Shown one piece after another: positions 15,401 to 23,174 of a DNA stretch of 43,546 nucleotides. The position numbers and the translations under genes are program-made. Position 1 is the stretch's first letter. Every line of letters begins with the position of its first letter. The stretch is from Saliniplasma sp046497075 (GTDB lineage: Archaea > Thermoplasmatota > Thermoplasmata > Halarchaeoplasmatales > Halarchaeoplasmataceae): positions 1 through 43,546 of the forward strand of contig JAWOGF010000060.1 in assembly GCA_046497075.1 (NCBI GenBank), read 5' to 3'. The notes beneath the pieces were generated by a model, which was given only the letters and a program-made list of their open reading frames with translations, was not told where the DNA came from and ran no database searches.

Positions 15401-16729
15401 ATGAGAGTATTGATCATCGGCGCTGGAGAAGTAGGTTATGAACTCTCAGAATCTATCAGAAGAAAAGGACATGATGTCATACTGGTAGATAAAAGTAAAC
15501 GAGCGTGTGAAAGAGCAAAAATTCTAGATGTAAAAGTTGTCAACGGAAATGGTGCAAGGCCCGAACTACTAAATTCTCTTGACATAAAATCTACTAACTA
15601 CTTTTTTGCTGTTACTGATGATAACGAAACAAACCTAGTAGCCTGTTCTATGGCAAAATCAGCTGGATGCAAAACAATCGCTAGGATCAATGGTTTGGAT
15701 TATATCTCAAAACCCGTATCTAAACGTTTTTCTCAGATCGGAGTGGACTATGCTGTTTCTCCTGAATTGATCATAGCTGAAAAAATTTCAAACATAATAA
15801 ATGTCCCTTCCGCCATAGACAAAAATCTGTTCATGGGTGGGAAAATAAATGTGGTAGAATTTAAAGTCCTTAGTAACTCTAAAATTGCTGGGAAAAAAAT
15901 CAAAGATATCAATTTCCCCCCAAAGGTTAATCTAGGTGCGATAATTCGAGAAAATCGAGTTTTAGTCCCTCATGGCAACGACGAATTAAAAGAAGATGAC
16001 ACATTGATAGTGATAACTAGTGGTGGTAAAGCAGAAAAAAAGATGATAAAATTAATCGGAAGGAGAAAAAACCAAGTTAACAACGCTATGATCGTTGGGG
16101 CTACTGATATAGGCATAAATGTTTCTAAGAAGCTAGTTAATAATGGAGTCTCCGTTACCCTTATCGATAATTCAGCTAAGAAGGCTAGAAAGGCAGCGGA
16201 GATGCTTAAAGATGTACAGGTATTGAAGGGAGATGCAAGGGATAAAAAGGTATTGATAGAAGAGGGGATATTGCGGATGGACGCTTTTGCTTCCACTACA
16301 GCCTCTGAGGAATTCAATGTATTGGTATCGTTGTTAGCTAAGATATATGGTGTTGAAAAAACAATCGCAACCGTAAGAGAACTAGGTCTTAAATCATTGA
16401 TCGAAACAGTGGGCATCGATTTTGCAGCTTCACCAGAGTTGGACACTGCTAAGACTATGCTCAGATTAGCAAAAGAACTGAATCCTTTACAAGCTATCCC
16501 AATCCATGGAGGAGATATACACATTCTCGAGATGAATGTAAAAAACAATTCACAAATTAAAGGACAATCATTAAATGAATCAGAGATAGCTAGTCAGGCC
16601 ATAGTGGGTGCTATTATTCGAGAAGGTAAAACTATCATCCCTCATGGTAAACAGTATTTTAAAGATGGTGACAAAGTGATCATCTTTGTATTGAGGGACC
16701 GAGTTCAAGAAGTCGAGGAGCTATTCTAA
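15401..16729 (+). CDS. trkA: TrkA, NAD-binding regulatory subunit of Trk potassium uptake
   Basis: The 442-residue protein is a tandem RCK protein. The first half has RCK-N (VLIIGAGEVGYELSESI, residues 3-19, with a Rossmann GxGxxG) and RCK-C (about 135-215). The second half repeats the plan with IVGATDIGINVSKKL (about 231-245) and RCK-C (about 365-442). The subunits form a gating ring that binds NAD(H) or nucleotides beneath the TrkH channel. The trkH start codon follows the stop directly, so the two are one transcription and translation unit. The second dinucleotide site is degenerate in its last Gly pattern, as in other TrkA proteins. Confidence 0.94.
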   Translation: MRVLIIGAGEVGYELSESIRRKGHDVILVDKSKRACERAKILDVKVVNGNGARPELLNSLDIKSTNYFFAVTDDNETNLVACSMAKSAGCKTIARINGLDYISKPVSKRFSQIGVDYAVSPELIIAEKISNIINVPSAIDKNLFMGGKINVVEFKVLSNSKIAGKKIKDINFPPKVNLGAIIRENRVLVPHGNDELKEDDTLIVITSGGKAEKKMIKLIGRRKNQVNNAMIVGATDIGINVSKKLVNNGVSVTLIDNSAKKARKAAEMLKDVQVLKGDARDKKVLIEEGILRMDAFASTTASEEFNVLVSLLAKIYGVEKTIATVRELGLKSLIETVGIDFAASPELDTAKTMLRLAKELNPLQAIPIHGGDIHILEMNVKNNSQIKGQSLNESEIASQAIVGAIIREGKTIIPHGKQYFKDGDKVIIFVLRDRVQEVEELF

Positions 16730-18229
16730 ATGCGATGGAAGGTAGTAATTGGAAATCTCAGTTCAATCCTTAAATTGTTTGGCCTAGCTTTTTTTATCCC
16801 TATAATACCTGCTATATCTTTCTTTGAAGAACCTATCTTATTCGGTTTCCTGCCCTTCAACGTGATCATCTTTTTATTCATGGCATCTTGGACATTTTCA
16901 CTTAGTTTCCTTTTCAAATCCATAGGCAAAATTGAAGATTTTAGAAATGAAGAAGCCATAGTAATCGTAAGCTCCAGCTGGTTGATCTTAGCCTTGATAT
17001 CGTCTATACCTTTTTTAATGATAGGGGTATTCCAATCACCTGTAAATGCATTCTTCGAAGCTATGTCCGGTATGACTACAACTGGTGCAACTGTGATAAA
17101 ATATCCACTTGAACAATACCCTAAGAGTATCATGTTATGGCGAGGTCTATTACAGTGGATGGGGGGTATGGGAGTAATCGTACTATCCGTAGCTATACTA
17201 ACAAAACTATCACGCGGCGGTCTTACACTTTTAGAATCTGAGGCACCAGGCCCTTCGATAACTAGATTAAAACCAAAAATAAAAGAGACTGCTAAAATAT
17301 TGTGGTACATTTACGGCTTGTTGACTTTTAGTTTAGTAATTCTGCTGTTGGGTGCGGGAGTGACGCCCTATAACGCAGTATATCATGCTTTCACGACACT
17401 ATCAACAGGAGGATTCTCTCCTCATACTGACAGTATCGGGTTTTATCCTCCTGTAGTACACTGGATTATCATATTTTTCATGATAGCCGCTGGAATGAAT
17501 TTCTCACTCCATTTCCAACTTTTCAAGGGAAATATTAAAAGGGTATTCAAAAATCCTGAGTTACGCGTCTACTTGTTCCTCATCATAATAGGTACTATTT
17601 TAACAGCTATCATGTTGATCGGTACGGGTATGGGAACTTTAGATGCGATCAGAGAAGGTATGTTTCAAATCCTCGCGATAATCACCACCACGGGATATGC
17701 AACCGTAGATTTTTATAATGACTGGCCAGAGTTCGGCAGGATGCTTTTATTAGTTTTGATGTTCGTAGGTGGTTCAGCAGGTTCAACAAGTGGTGGCATA
17801 AAAATTGTAAGAATTACTCTTATTTTTAAGATGATAGGAAGAAAATTTAAAGAATTTATTAATCCAAGACGGGTCACTGTCGTCCGGATGGGGGATGAGG
17901 TCATCACTGAAAGTATGTTGAATACAGTTGCAATGTTCTTTTCAGCATATCTTATTATTTTCGTTATAGGAGCTCTTATTATGGTGGCTCTCGGTATGGA
18001 TATGATCTCTGGTATCTCAGCTACTGCGACCACGATAGGTAATGTTGGTCCAGGTTTGGGATTAGTTGGACCCGCGGAGAATTTTAGAGCTGTACCTTAC
18101 TACGGTCGTTTGGTCTTGGCTCTTTTGATGTGGATAGGGAGATTAGAGATTTTCACAGCTATAGTCCTGTTCAATCCTTCTTTATATAAAAAACGTGGAC
18201 TCAGACGTATTTTTAGAATCAGAAGATGA
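16730..18229 (+). CDS. trkH: TrkH, potassium-translocating membrane subunit
   Basis: The 499-residue protein is a TrkH/KtrB-type channel with four membrane-pore-membrane units. All four selectivity-filter glycines are visible: SGMTTTGATV, LSTGGFSP, ITTTGYATV and ATTIGNVGPG. The cytoplasmic basic C-terminus (KKRGLRRIFRIRR) is typical. It imports potassium under control of TrkA. The ATG is immediately after the trkA stop, with its ribosome binding site inside trkA. The stop is just before tRNA-Ser, which is on the opposite strand. Confidence 0.94.
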   Translation: MRWKVVIGNLSSILKLFGLAFFIPIIPAISFFEEPILFGFLPFNVIIFLFMASWTFSLSFLFKSIGKIEDFRNEEAIVIVSSSWLILALISSIPFLMIGVFQSPVNAFFEAMSGMTTTGATVIKYPLEQYPKSIMLWRGLLQWMGGMGVIVLSVAILTKLSRGGLTLLESEAPGPSITRLKPKIKETAKILWYIYGLLTFSLVILLLGAGVTPYNAVYHAFTTLSTGGFSPHTDSIGFYPPVVHWIIIFFMIAAGMNFSLHFQLFKGNIKRVFKNPELRVYLFLIIIGTILTAIMLIGTGMGTLDAIREGMFQILAIITTTGYATVDFYNDWPEFGRMLLLVLMFVGGSAGSTSGGIKIVRITLIFKMIGRKFKEFINPRRVTVVRMGDEVITESMLNTVAMFFSAYLIIFVIGALIMVALGMDMISGISATATTIGNVGPGLGLVGPAENFRAVPYYGRLVLALLMWIGRLEIFTAIVLFNPSLYKKRGLRRIFRIRR

Positions 18230-18241
18230 AAATAAGTAAGC

Positions 18242-18325
18242 GCGGGAAGCGGGATTCGAACCCGCGTGGTGCATAGCACCAATAGATTAGCAGTCTATCG
18301 CCCTACCAGGCTGAGCTATTCCCGC
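18242..18325 (-). tRNA. tRNA-Ser (anticodon GCT)
   Basis: The minus strand folds as a class II tRNA. The acceptor stem GCGGGAA pairs with TTCCCGC, the anticodon stem ATAGA/TCTAT encloses the loop CTGCTAA with anticodon GCT (codons AGC/AGU), the long variable arm is TGGTGC-TAT-GCACCA, and the T arm is GCGGGTTCGAATCCCGC. The 3' CCA is not encoded. There is no intron. An AT-rich TATA-like region (GGAAATAAAAAAACC) lies about 40 bases upstream. Confidence 0.97.
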
Positions 18326-18337
18326 AAGGTGAATAGC
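18314..18337. repeat. 24-bp repeat, copy 1 (5' end of tRNA-Ser and its leader)
   Basis: These 24 bases, which cover the first 12 bases of the tRNA gene and the 12 bases before it, recur perfectly at 18406-18429 in the same orientation. The unit carries inverted 7-mers (GCTATTC and GAATAGC) and could form a hairpin. Confidence 0.9.
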
Positions 18338-18405
18338 GAAGGTACTGTCCGCAGGAAATGGTTTTTTTATTTCCGAGGATGTAGGGGAGTCTACGATTCC
18401 CCGAA

Positions 18406-18429
18406 AGCTATTCCCGCAAGGTGAATAGC
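18406..18429. repeat. 24-bp repeat, copy 2 (isolated duplicate of the tRNA-Ser 5' end)
   Basis: This perfect copy of 18314-18337 lies 92 bp away with no tRNA attached. Between the copies are two small inverted repeats: GGAAAT...ATTTCC around a T run, and GGGGA...TCCCC. It may be a leftover of a tRNA duplication or an excised element. The rest of 18326-18584 holds a TATA-like GATATATAC (about 18497) that could serve the transketolase operon, and no gene. Confidence 0.9.
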
Positions 18430-18584
18430 AATTTACCTATTCCGGTAGAGGTATATCCATTGATTAAAAAAAGTTTTCCCCCTTGGATTTTTGGATATAT
18501 ACGTTTACAGCATCTCGTCCCCGAAAAAGATAATAATGCTAACGTAATTAGCTTTGCTGAAAACCAATTGGGGGAATATCACAA

Positions 18585-19421
18585 ATGCCATCCGTTGAAG
18601 AATCTAAAATAAAAGAATTAGAAGAAATAGCAAGAAAAGTTAGGATCCATATAGTGAAAAGTACACACAAAGCGGGATCTGGACATCCTGGAGGATCACT
18701 GTCAGCAACTGACCTCTTAACAACGCTTTATTTTCATTTCATGAACCATGATCCAAACAACCCAGAGTGGGAAGATCGAGATAGGTTTGTTTTAAGTAAA
18801 GGTCACGCAGCACCAGCTTTGTACGGGGTTTTAGCTGAATCGGGATATTTTGAAGTGGATGAATTGATGACTTTAAGAAAACTCGGATCTAGACTACAGG
18901 GACATCCAGATATGAACAAAACACCAGGTATCGATGCTTCCACCGGTTCTTTAGGCCAAGGTCTTTCAATCGGTGCCGGTATGGCACTTGCAGCCAAAAT
19001 TGATAGAAAAGCTCACAGAGTCTTTGTTGTCTGTGGAGACGGTGAAATGCAGTCAGGACAAATTTGGGAGGCCGCGATGTTCGCAAGCCATAACAAACTC
19101 GATAACCTTATAGCTTTTCTAGATAGAAACAACCTCCAGATTGATGGATCAACTAATGAGGTAGTTTCAATAGAACCGATAGTTTCAAAATGGAGATCTT
19201 TTGGATGGCATGTAATAGAGATAAACGGCCATAATTTATACGAGATAATAGATGCACTCGAAGAAGCCGATGAGGTAGAAGAAGAACCCACAATGATAAT
19301 AGCACATACGGTGAAAGGAAAGGGCGTTCCTTTTATGGAGGGTTCTTTAGCGTTCCATGGAAAAGCCGCAAATGATGAACAGCTAAAAATAGCTCTCGAA
19401 GCCCTTGGAGGTGATGAGTGA
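18585..19421 (+). CDS. tktA: Transketolase, N-terminal subunit
   Basis: The 278-residue protein is the thiamine-diphosphate-binding half of a split archaeal transketolase. It has HKAGSGHPGGSLSATDLL (about 28-45), SKGHAAPALYG, TGSLGQGLSIGAG and the TPP motif GDGEMQSGQIWEA...NN (about 148-180). Together with the next gene it transfers two-carbon ketol units in the non-oxidative pentose phosphate pathway. Split subunits are the usual archaeal arrangement, so this is not a broken gene. The ATG at 18585 gives the family length. The stop overlaps the start of the C-terminal subunit. Confidence 0.94.
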   Translation: MPSVEESKIKELEEIARKVRIHIVKSTHKAGSGHPGGSLSATDLLTTLYFHFMNHDPNNPEWEDRDRFVLSKGHAAPALYGVLAESGYFEVDELMTLRKLGSRLQGHPDMNKTPGIDASTGSLGQGLSIGAGMALAAKIDRKAHRVFVVCGDGEMQSGQIWEAAMFASHNKLDNLIAFLDRNNLQIDGSTNEVVSIEPIVSKWRSFGWHVIEINGHNLYEIIDALEEADEVEEEPTMIIAHTVKGKGVPFMEGSLAFHGKAANDEQLKIALEALGGDE

Positions 19422-20362
19422 TGTGGGAAATGGCAAAACAGAGAGATGCTTATGGCAAAGCACTGGTCGAGCTCGGTAGAAGTAGAGAAGATATAGTTGT
19501 TATAGGTGCTGACCTTTGTGGATCATGTAGAGTAGCTGAATTCGGTGACGAATTCCCAGAAAGGATGTTTAACTGTGGTATTGCAGAGCAGAATATGACA
19601 GGTATATCAGCTGGATTAGCATGCTCTGGCAAAACAGTTTTTGCTAGTACATTTGCTGTTTTTGCAACAGGCAGAGCTTATGATCAGGTTAGGCAGAGTG
19701 TAGCTTATCCTGAACTTAATGTGAAATTGGTTTCAACCCATGCAGGGATAACTGTTGGTGGAGATGGAGCTTCACACCAAATGTTGGAAGATATCGCGTT
19801 GATGCGAGTTTTACCTAACATGAAAGTGGTCGCACCTGCAGATTATCATGAAAGCTATAAGGCTACAAAAACCATAGCTGACATTGAGGGACCAATATAC
19901 ATGAGGATGGGGAGGTCGAGCATTCCGATAATCACTGAAGAAAATTCTGAATTTGAATTTGGAAAAGCAACTATACTTAAAGATGGCAGTGATGTGACTT
20001 TGATAGGGACGGGTATAATGGTTTCCAGATGTCTCAAAGCTGCTAAGATTTTAGAAAAGAAACACGATATCGATGCTAGAGTTATCAATATGAGCACAAT
20101 CAAACCTTTAGATAACCATGCTATAATAAAAGCAGCAAAAGATACTGGAGGCGTTGTAACTGCGGAAGAGCATGTTGTAAGCCAGGGTATGGGTAGTGGA
20201 ATTTCCCAAGTACTCTCAGAGAACTATCACGTACCTATGAAACGAGTCGGTGTCCCGAACGTATTTGGTGAGTCCGGAGAAAGTGATGAACTCATGGAAA
20301 AATATGGGCTCACTGAAGAGCACATAGTCGAAAGTGCTCATGATGTTATTTCAAGAAGATAA
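19421..20362 (+). CDS. tktB: Transketolase, C-terminal subunit
   Basis: The 313-residue protein has the pyrimidine-binding domain (RDAYGKALVELGRSREDIVV, DLCGSCR, FNCGIAEQNMTGISAGLA) and the C-terminal transketolase domain (about 185-310, DGSDVTLIGTGIMVSRCLKA). The ATG at 19421 shares its A with the TGA of the N-terminal subunit and is preceded by the strong site GGAGGTGAT at the ideal distance. This decides it over an in-frame GTG at 19418. The pair is followed by transaldolase. Confidence 0.94.
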   Translation: MWEMAKQRDAYGKALVELGRSREDIVVIGADLCGSCRVAEFGDEFPERMFNCGIAEQNMTGISAGLACSGKTVFASTFAVFATGRAYDQVRQSVAYPELNVKLVSTHAGITVGGDGASHQMLEDIALMRVLPNMKVVAPADYHESYKATKTIADIEGPIYMRMGRSSIPIITEENSEFEFGKATILKDGSDVTLIGTGIMVSRCLKAAKILEKKHDIDARVINMSTIKPLDNHAIIKAAKDTGGVVTAEEHVVSQGMGSGISQVLSENYHVPMKRVGVPNVFGESGESDELMEKYGLTEEHIVESAHDVISRR

Positions 20363-20394
20363 TAGAAGATGAATGTAAAAAAGGTGATGTAATT

Positions 20395-21300
20395 ATGGAT
20401 ATATTTGTAGATACTGCAAAGTTAGAAGAGATAAAGAAAGCTGAATCGTGGGGAATATTAGATGGAGTGACTACCAATCCATCGTTGATCAAAAAAGCAG
20501 TCGAAGAACAGGAAGACAACAAGAGTTTAGAAGACCATATAACCGAGATTCTAAAAACGGTAAACGGGCCAGTAAGTTTAGAGGTATGTGGATCTTGTTA
20601 TGACGATATAGTTACCGAAGCAGAAACGTTATTCGATAAATTTAACGATGTCAATAACAACGTGGTGATCAAGGTTCCTATAAACACAGCCATGGATGAA
20701 AACGACGATAATTTTACAGGAGTAAAAGCTATCAAATATCTTACAGATAAAGGAATACCAGTTAATTGCACCTTGGTCATGAGCCCAAATCAAGCTCTCA
20801 TGGCCGCCAAAGCTGGAGCGGACTATGTTAGTCCTTTTTTAGGTAGGATCGACGACTACATCCGTACGAATATGGGTTTGGTCAGAGGAGAAGACTATCC
20901 AAAGGGCACCTATTTCCCGCACGAACTTGTAGATACTGTTAGGAATCAAAAGTTGAAAAAAAATATCGATGATCTGGAGCGGGATAATACGATATACACC
21001 GAAAAAGAGGTCATGGATCTTTATGAGTGGGGGAATGATGATGGGATACTTTCTGGTGTCGATCTGGTATGGTCAATAAAGCAGATATATGCTAATTACG
21101 GATTCGACACTAAAATAATAGCTGCAAGTATAAGAACAGAAAGACAGGTCAGGCAATGTGCAGAGATCGGCGCTGAGATTGCAACTATTCCATTTAAGGT
21201 TATCAAAGAAATGATGAAACATTATAAGACAAAAGAAGGGATGGAGAGTTTTACCAAGGATGTTATCCCAGAATATGAAAACATAGTAGAAGGTAAATAA
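20395..21300 (+). CDS. tal: Transaldolase (TAL/F6P-aldolase family)
   Basis: The 301-residue protein has the signatures DGVTTNPSLIKKA (residues about 24-36), the Schiff-base lysine in NNNVVIKVPI (about 88-97), GIPVNCTLVMSPNQALMAAKAGADYVSPFLGRID (shown in part; about 121-153) and IIAASIRTERQV. With transketolase it interconverts sugar phosphates and supplies ribose 5-phosphate and erythrose 4-phosphate. It is longer than the 215-residue MipB-type enzymes because of an insertion around residues 158-215. The fructose-6-phosphate aldolase alternative is less likely next to transketolase. GGTGATGTAATT precedes the ATG. Confidence 0.9.
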   Translation: MDIFVDTAKLEEIKKAESWGILDGVTTNPSLIKKAVEEQEDNKSLEDHITEILKTVNGPVSLEVCGSCYDDIVTEAETLFDKFNDVNNNVVIKVPINTAMDENDDNFTGVKAIKYLTDKGIPVNCTLVMSPNQALMAAKAGADYVSPFLGRIDDYIRTNMGLVRGEDYPKGTYFPHELVDTVRNQKLKKNIDDLERDNTIYTEKEVMDLYEWGNDDGILSGVDLVWSIKQIYANYGFDTKIIAASIRTERQVRQCAEIGAEIATIPFKVIKEMMKHYKTKEGMESFTKDVIPEYENIVEGK

Positions 21301-21350
21301 TCTAGTATAGCCGGATCACGCTTTAACCCCGGATACATTTAGAAAAGCCT

Positions 21351-21358
21351 TAAATAGG
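21351..21358 (+). promoter_or_regulatory. TATA box of the Nop10-PAC2 operon
   Basis: TTAAATAGG lies about 37-44 bases before the Nop10 ATG, giving Nop10 a promoter separate from the transaldolase operon. Confidence 0.4.
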
Positions 21359-21394
21359 GATATCCTCAATGGTCGTGCTAAAAGGACTGGGATA

Positions 21395-21556
21395 ATGAAA
21401 AAAATAAAGAAGTGTGAATCTTGTGGCAGATACACTTTGTCCGATACCTGTGATGACTGTGGAGGAAAAACTATTAATCCCAGACCCCCTAAATATTCAC
21501 CCGAAGACAGATACGGGGAATACAGAAGAAAGCAGAAGCAGAACAATAAAAGATAA
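21395..21556 (+). CDS. nop10: H/ACA ribonucleoprotein protein Nop10
   Basis: This 53-residue protein begins MKKIKKCESCGRYTLSDTC, followed by DDCGG, TINPRPPKYSPEDRYGEYRR. The zinc ribbon (CESC...CDDC) and the PRPPKYSPEDRYG motif are diagnostic of archaeal Nop10, which joins Cbf5, Gar1 and L7Ae in the box H/ACA pseudouridylation complex. It lies 26 bases before a PAC2 gene, the usual archaeal order, but it is separated here from aIF2-alpha. Confidence 0.95.
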   Translation: MKKIKKCESCGRYTLSDTCDDCGGKTINPRPPKYSPEDRYGEYRRKQKQNNKR

Positions 21557-21582
21557 AGGAAATAATTCAAGGTGTTAAGAAA

Positions 21583-22359
21583 ATGGATGATATAGTTCTA
21601 AAATATAAGGAAAGACCTCAACTAGAAAACGCAATCCTAATAGAAGGGTTACCAGGTGTTGGTAACGTAGGAAAACTTGCTGCAGAACATCTGATAGACG
21701 AAATAGACGCAGAATTATTCTGTAAGATATATTCGATATATTTACCACCCCAGGTTTTAGTAAGTGGTGATGGTATCGCTAAATTAGTGAATAATGAATT
21801 GTATTACAAAAACGATGTAGGTGAAGAAAACCTAGACCTTGTGATACTGACCGGGGATTACCAGGGTATGACTCCACAGGGCCAGTACCGTCTAACAGAT
21901 AAGCTTTTATCGATATCAAACGAATTTGGAATAAAAAAGATATTTTCCCTAGGTGGATATGGACAGGGTGAAATGGTTGAAACACCCGATGTATTAGGTG
22001 CTGTAACTAATGAAGATCTTATCGAAAATATGGAGGAACTCGGAGTTGTCTTTTCCGAAGAACATCCGTCATCTGGTATCGTAGGAGCTAGTGGTCTATT
22101 ACTTGGTCTAGGAAAAAGCATATACGATATAGACGGTGTATGTCTTATGGGGGAAACATCTGGTTATTTCGTTGATCCGGGTGCAGCTAGAGCTGTCTTA
22201 AAGATCTTAGTTAGTTATTTGGGATTCGAAGTGAGTTATGATAAATTAGACGATAAAGCAAAAGAAGTAGAATCTTTAACTACCAAACTGAAGGAGATGG
22301 ACACGGGAGCTGGTATGCAACAAGAATCCGGTAAAGAGGACCTTAGTTATATAGGATGA
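21583..22359 (+). CDS. PAC2 family protein (proteasome assembly chaperone homologue)
   Basis: The 258-residue protein has the PAC2/COG2047 pattern: ENAILIEGLPGVGNVGKLAAEHLI near the N-terminus, ILTGDYQGMTPQGQYRL, FSLGGYGQGEM and SGIVGASGLLLGLGK. Archaeal relatives (PbaB-type) have been linked to proteasome assembly, though many members lack a proven role. The C-terminal 40 residues are predicted coil and disordered. GGTGTTAAGAAA precedes the ATG. It follows Nop10 and precedes the DUF835 gene by 18 bases. Confidence 0.9.
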   Translation: MDDIVLKYKERPQLENAILIEGLPGVGNVGKLAAEHLIDEIDAELFCKIYSIYLPPQVLVSGDGIAKLVNNELYYKNDVGEENLDLVILTGDYQGMTPQGQYRLTDKLLSISNEFGIKKIFSLGGYGQGEMVETPDVLGAVTNEDLIENMEELGVVFSEEHPSSGIVGASGLLLGLGKSIYDIDGVCLMGETSGYFVDPGAARAVLKILVSYLGFEVSYDKLDDKAKEVESLTTKLKEMDTGAGMQQESGKEDLSYIG

Positions 22360-22377
22360 TATGGGCATGGGATAGAT

Positions 22378-23127
22378 ATGGAGCAGGAAGAAAGGATTAA
22401 ACTTTATCTGAAGGGATACGAGGAGGGTCAAAAAGAAGCCTGGTCCAAAATCAAGCATATGATTTCTCGTTACGAGGGTTGGGAACTAAAAAGCAGGATC
22501 GAGAGTAGACTTGGAACTTTGTATCAAGACGTTAAATCAAAACGGTTCGATCTGAAAGAAGATCCATCCCAACTCTTTTTTGACGAAGAAGAAAAAACTG
22601 AAACAGTGGATGATACGGGTGATACAAAAGAACAAAGAGAACTAGCTAGTGGAGAAGGTCTGCTTGTGATCGAAGAAGATTCAAAGAATAGTATCCAAAA
22701 ATTCTTAGAACTGATATCAGAAGATCAAAATGGTTTGTTGATATCTCGTGATGCTCCCGATAAGTTGATGAAAAGATTTGAGTTCCGTTCCAATGTGGGT
22801 TTTATCTGGTTATCGAAAAGCAGTAGAAAAGATTTCTCAAATTTTGATTATGAGATCGATACCGTTTCTCCTTCAAATCTACAGAAACTTTCAGCTTGTA
22901 TCGGTAACTTCCTTAAAAATACAGAACAAGGTGTCGTTTTTATATCAGGTATACCTAGTATAATCAATTACATCGATTTTAAAAAAGTTCAAAACTTTAT
23001 CGGATGGGTTAGAGATACCGTGAGCAAAAGAGATGGTTATTTTATCTGCTCTATACCTGAAAACTCGATGAAAAAGAAAAGGTTGAGTATATTGAAGGCA
23101 GAATTTGATTTAGTGAACACGGGATAA
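22378..23127 (+). CDS. DUF835 domain protein
   Basis: The 249-residue protein has a charged helical N-terminus (KGYEEGQKEAWSKIKHMISR, about 9-60), an acidic linker (about 65-100) and a DUF835 domain (about 100-245). The domain carries the family pattern NGLLISRDAPDKLMKRF, FIWLSKSS, SPSNLQKLSACIGNFL and GVVFISGIPSIINYIDF. DUF835 is abundant in archaea, especially Thermoplasmata and Thermococci. It resembles a degenerate P-loop or signalling domain, and its function is unknown. It is likely in an operon with PAC2. Confidence 0.85.
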   Translation: MEQEERIKLYLKGYEEGQKEAWSKIKHMISRYEGWELKSRIESRLGTLYQDVKSKRFDLKEDPSQLFFDEEEKTETVDDTGDTKEQRELASGEGLLVIEEDSKNSIQKFLELISEDQNGLLISRDAPDKLMKRFEFRSNVGFIWLSKSSRKDFSNFDYEIDTVSPSNLQKLSACIGNFLKNTEQGVVFISGIPSIINYIDFKKVQNFIGWVRDTVSKRDGYFICSIPENSMKKKRLSILKAEFDLVNTG

Positions 23128-23174
23128 TAAAATTTAGACTCATAACTAAAGTCCTTGTCAATGGCGAGAATATT

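Noticed and set aside
18421..18612. 63-codon frame before transketolase
   Set aside because: It has no ribosome binding site, overlaps the transketolase start and resembles no known family.
18585..20362. Transketolase broken by a frameshift
   Set aside because: Two-subunit transketolase is normal in archaea, and the second gene has its own strong ribosome binding site.
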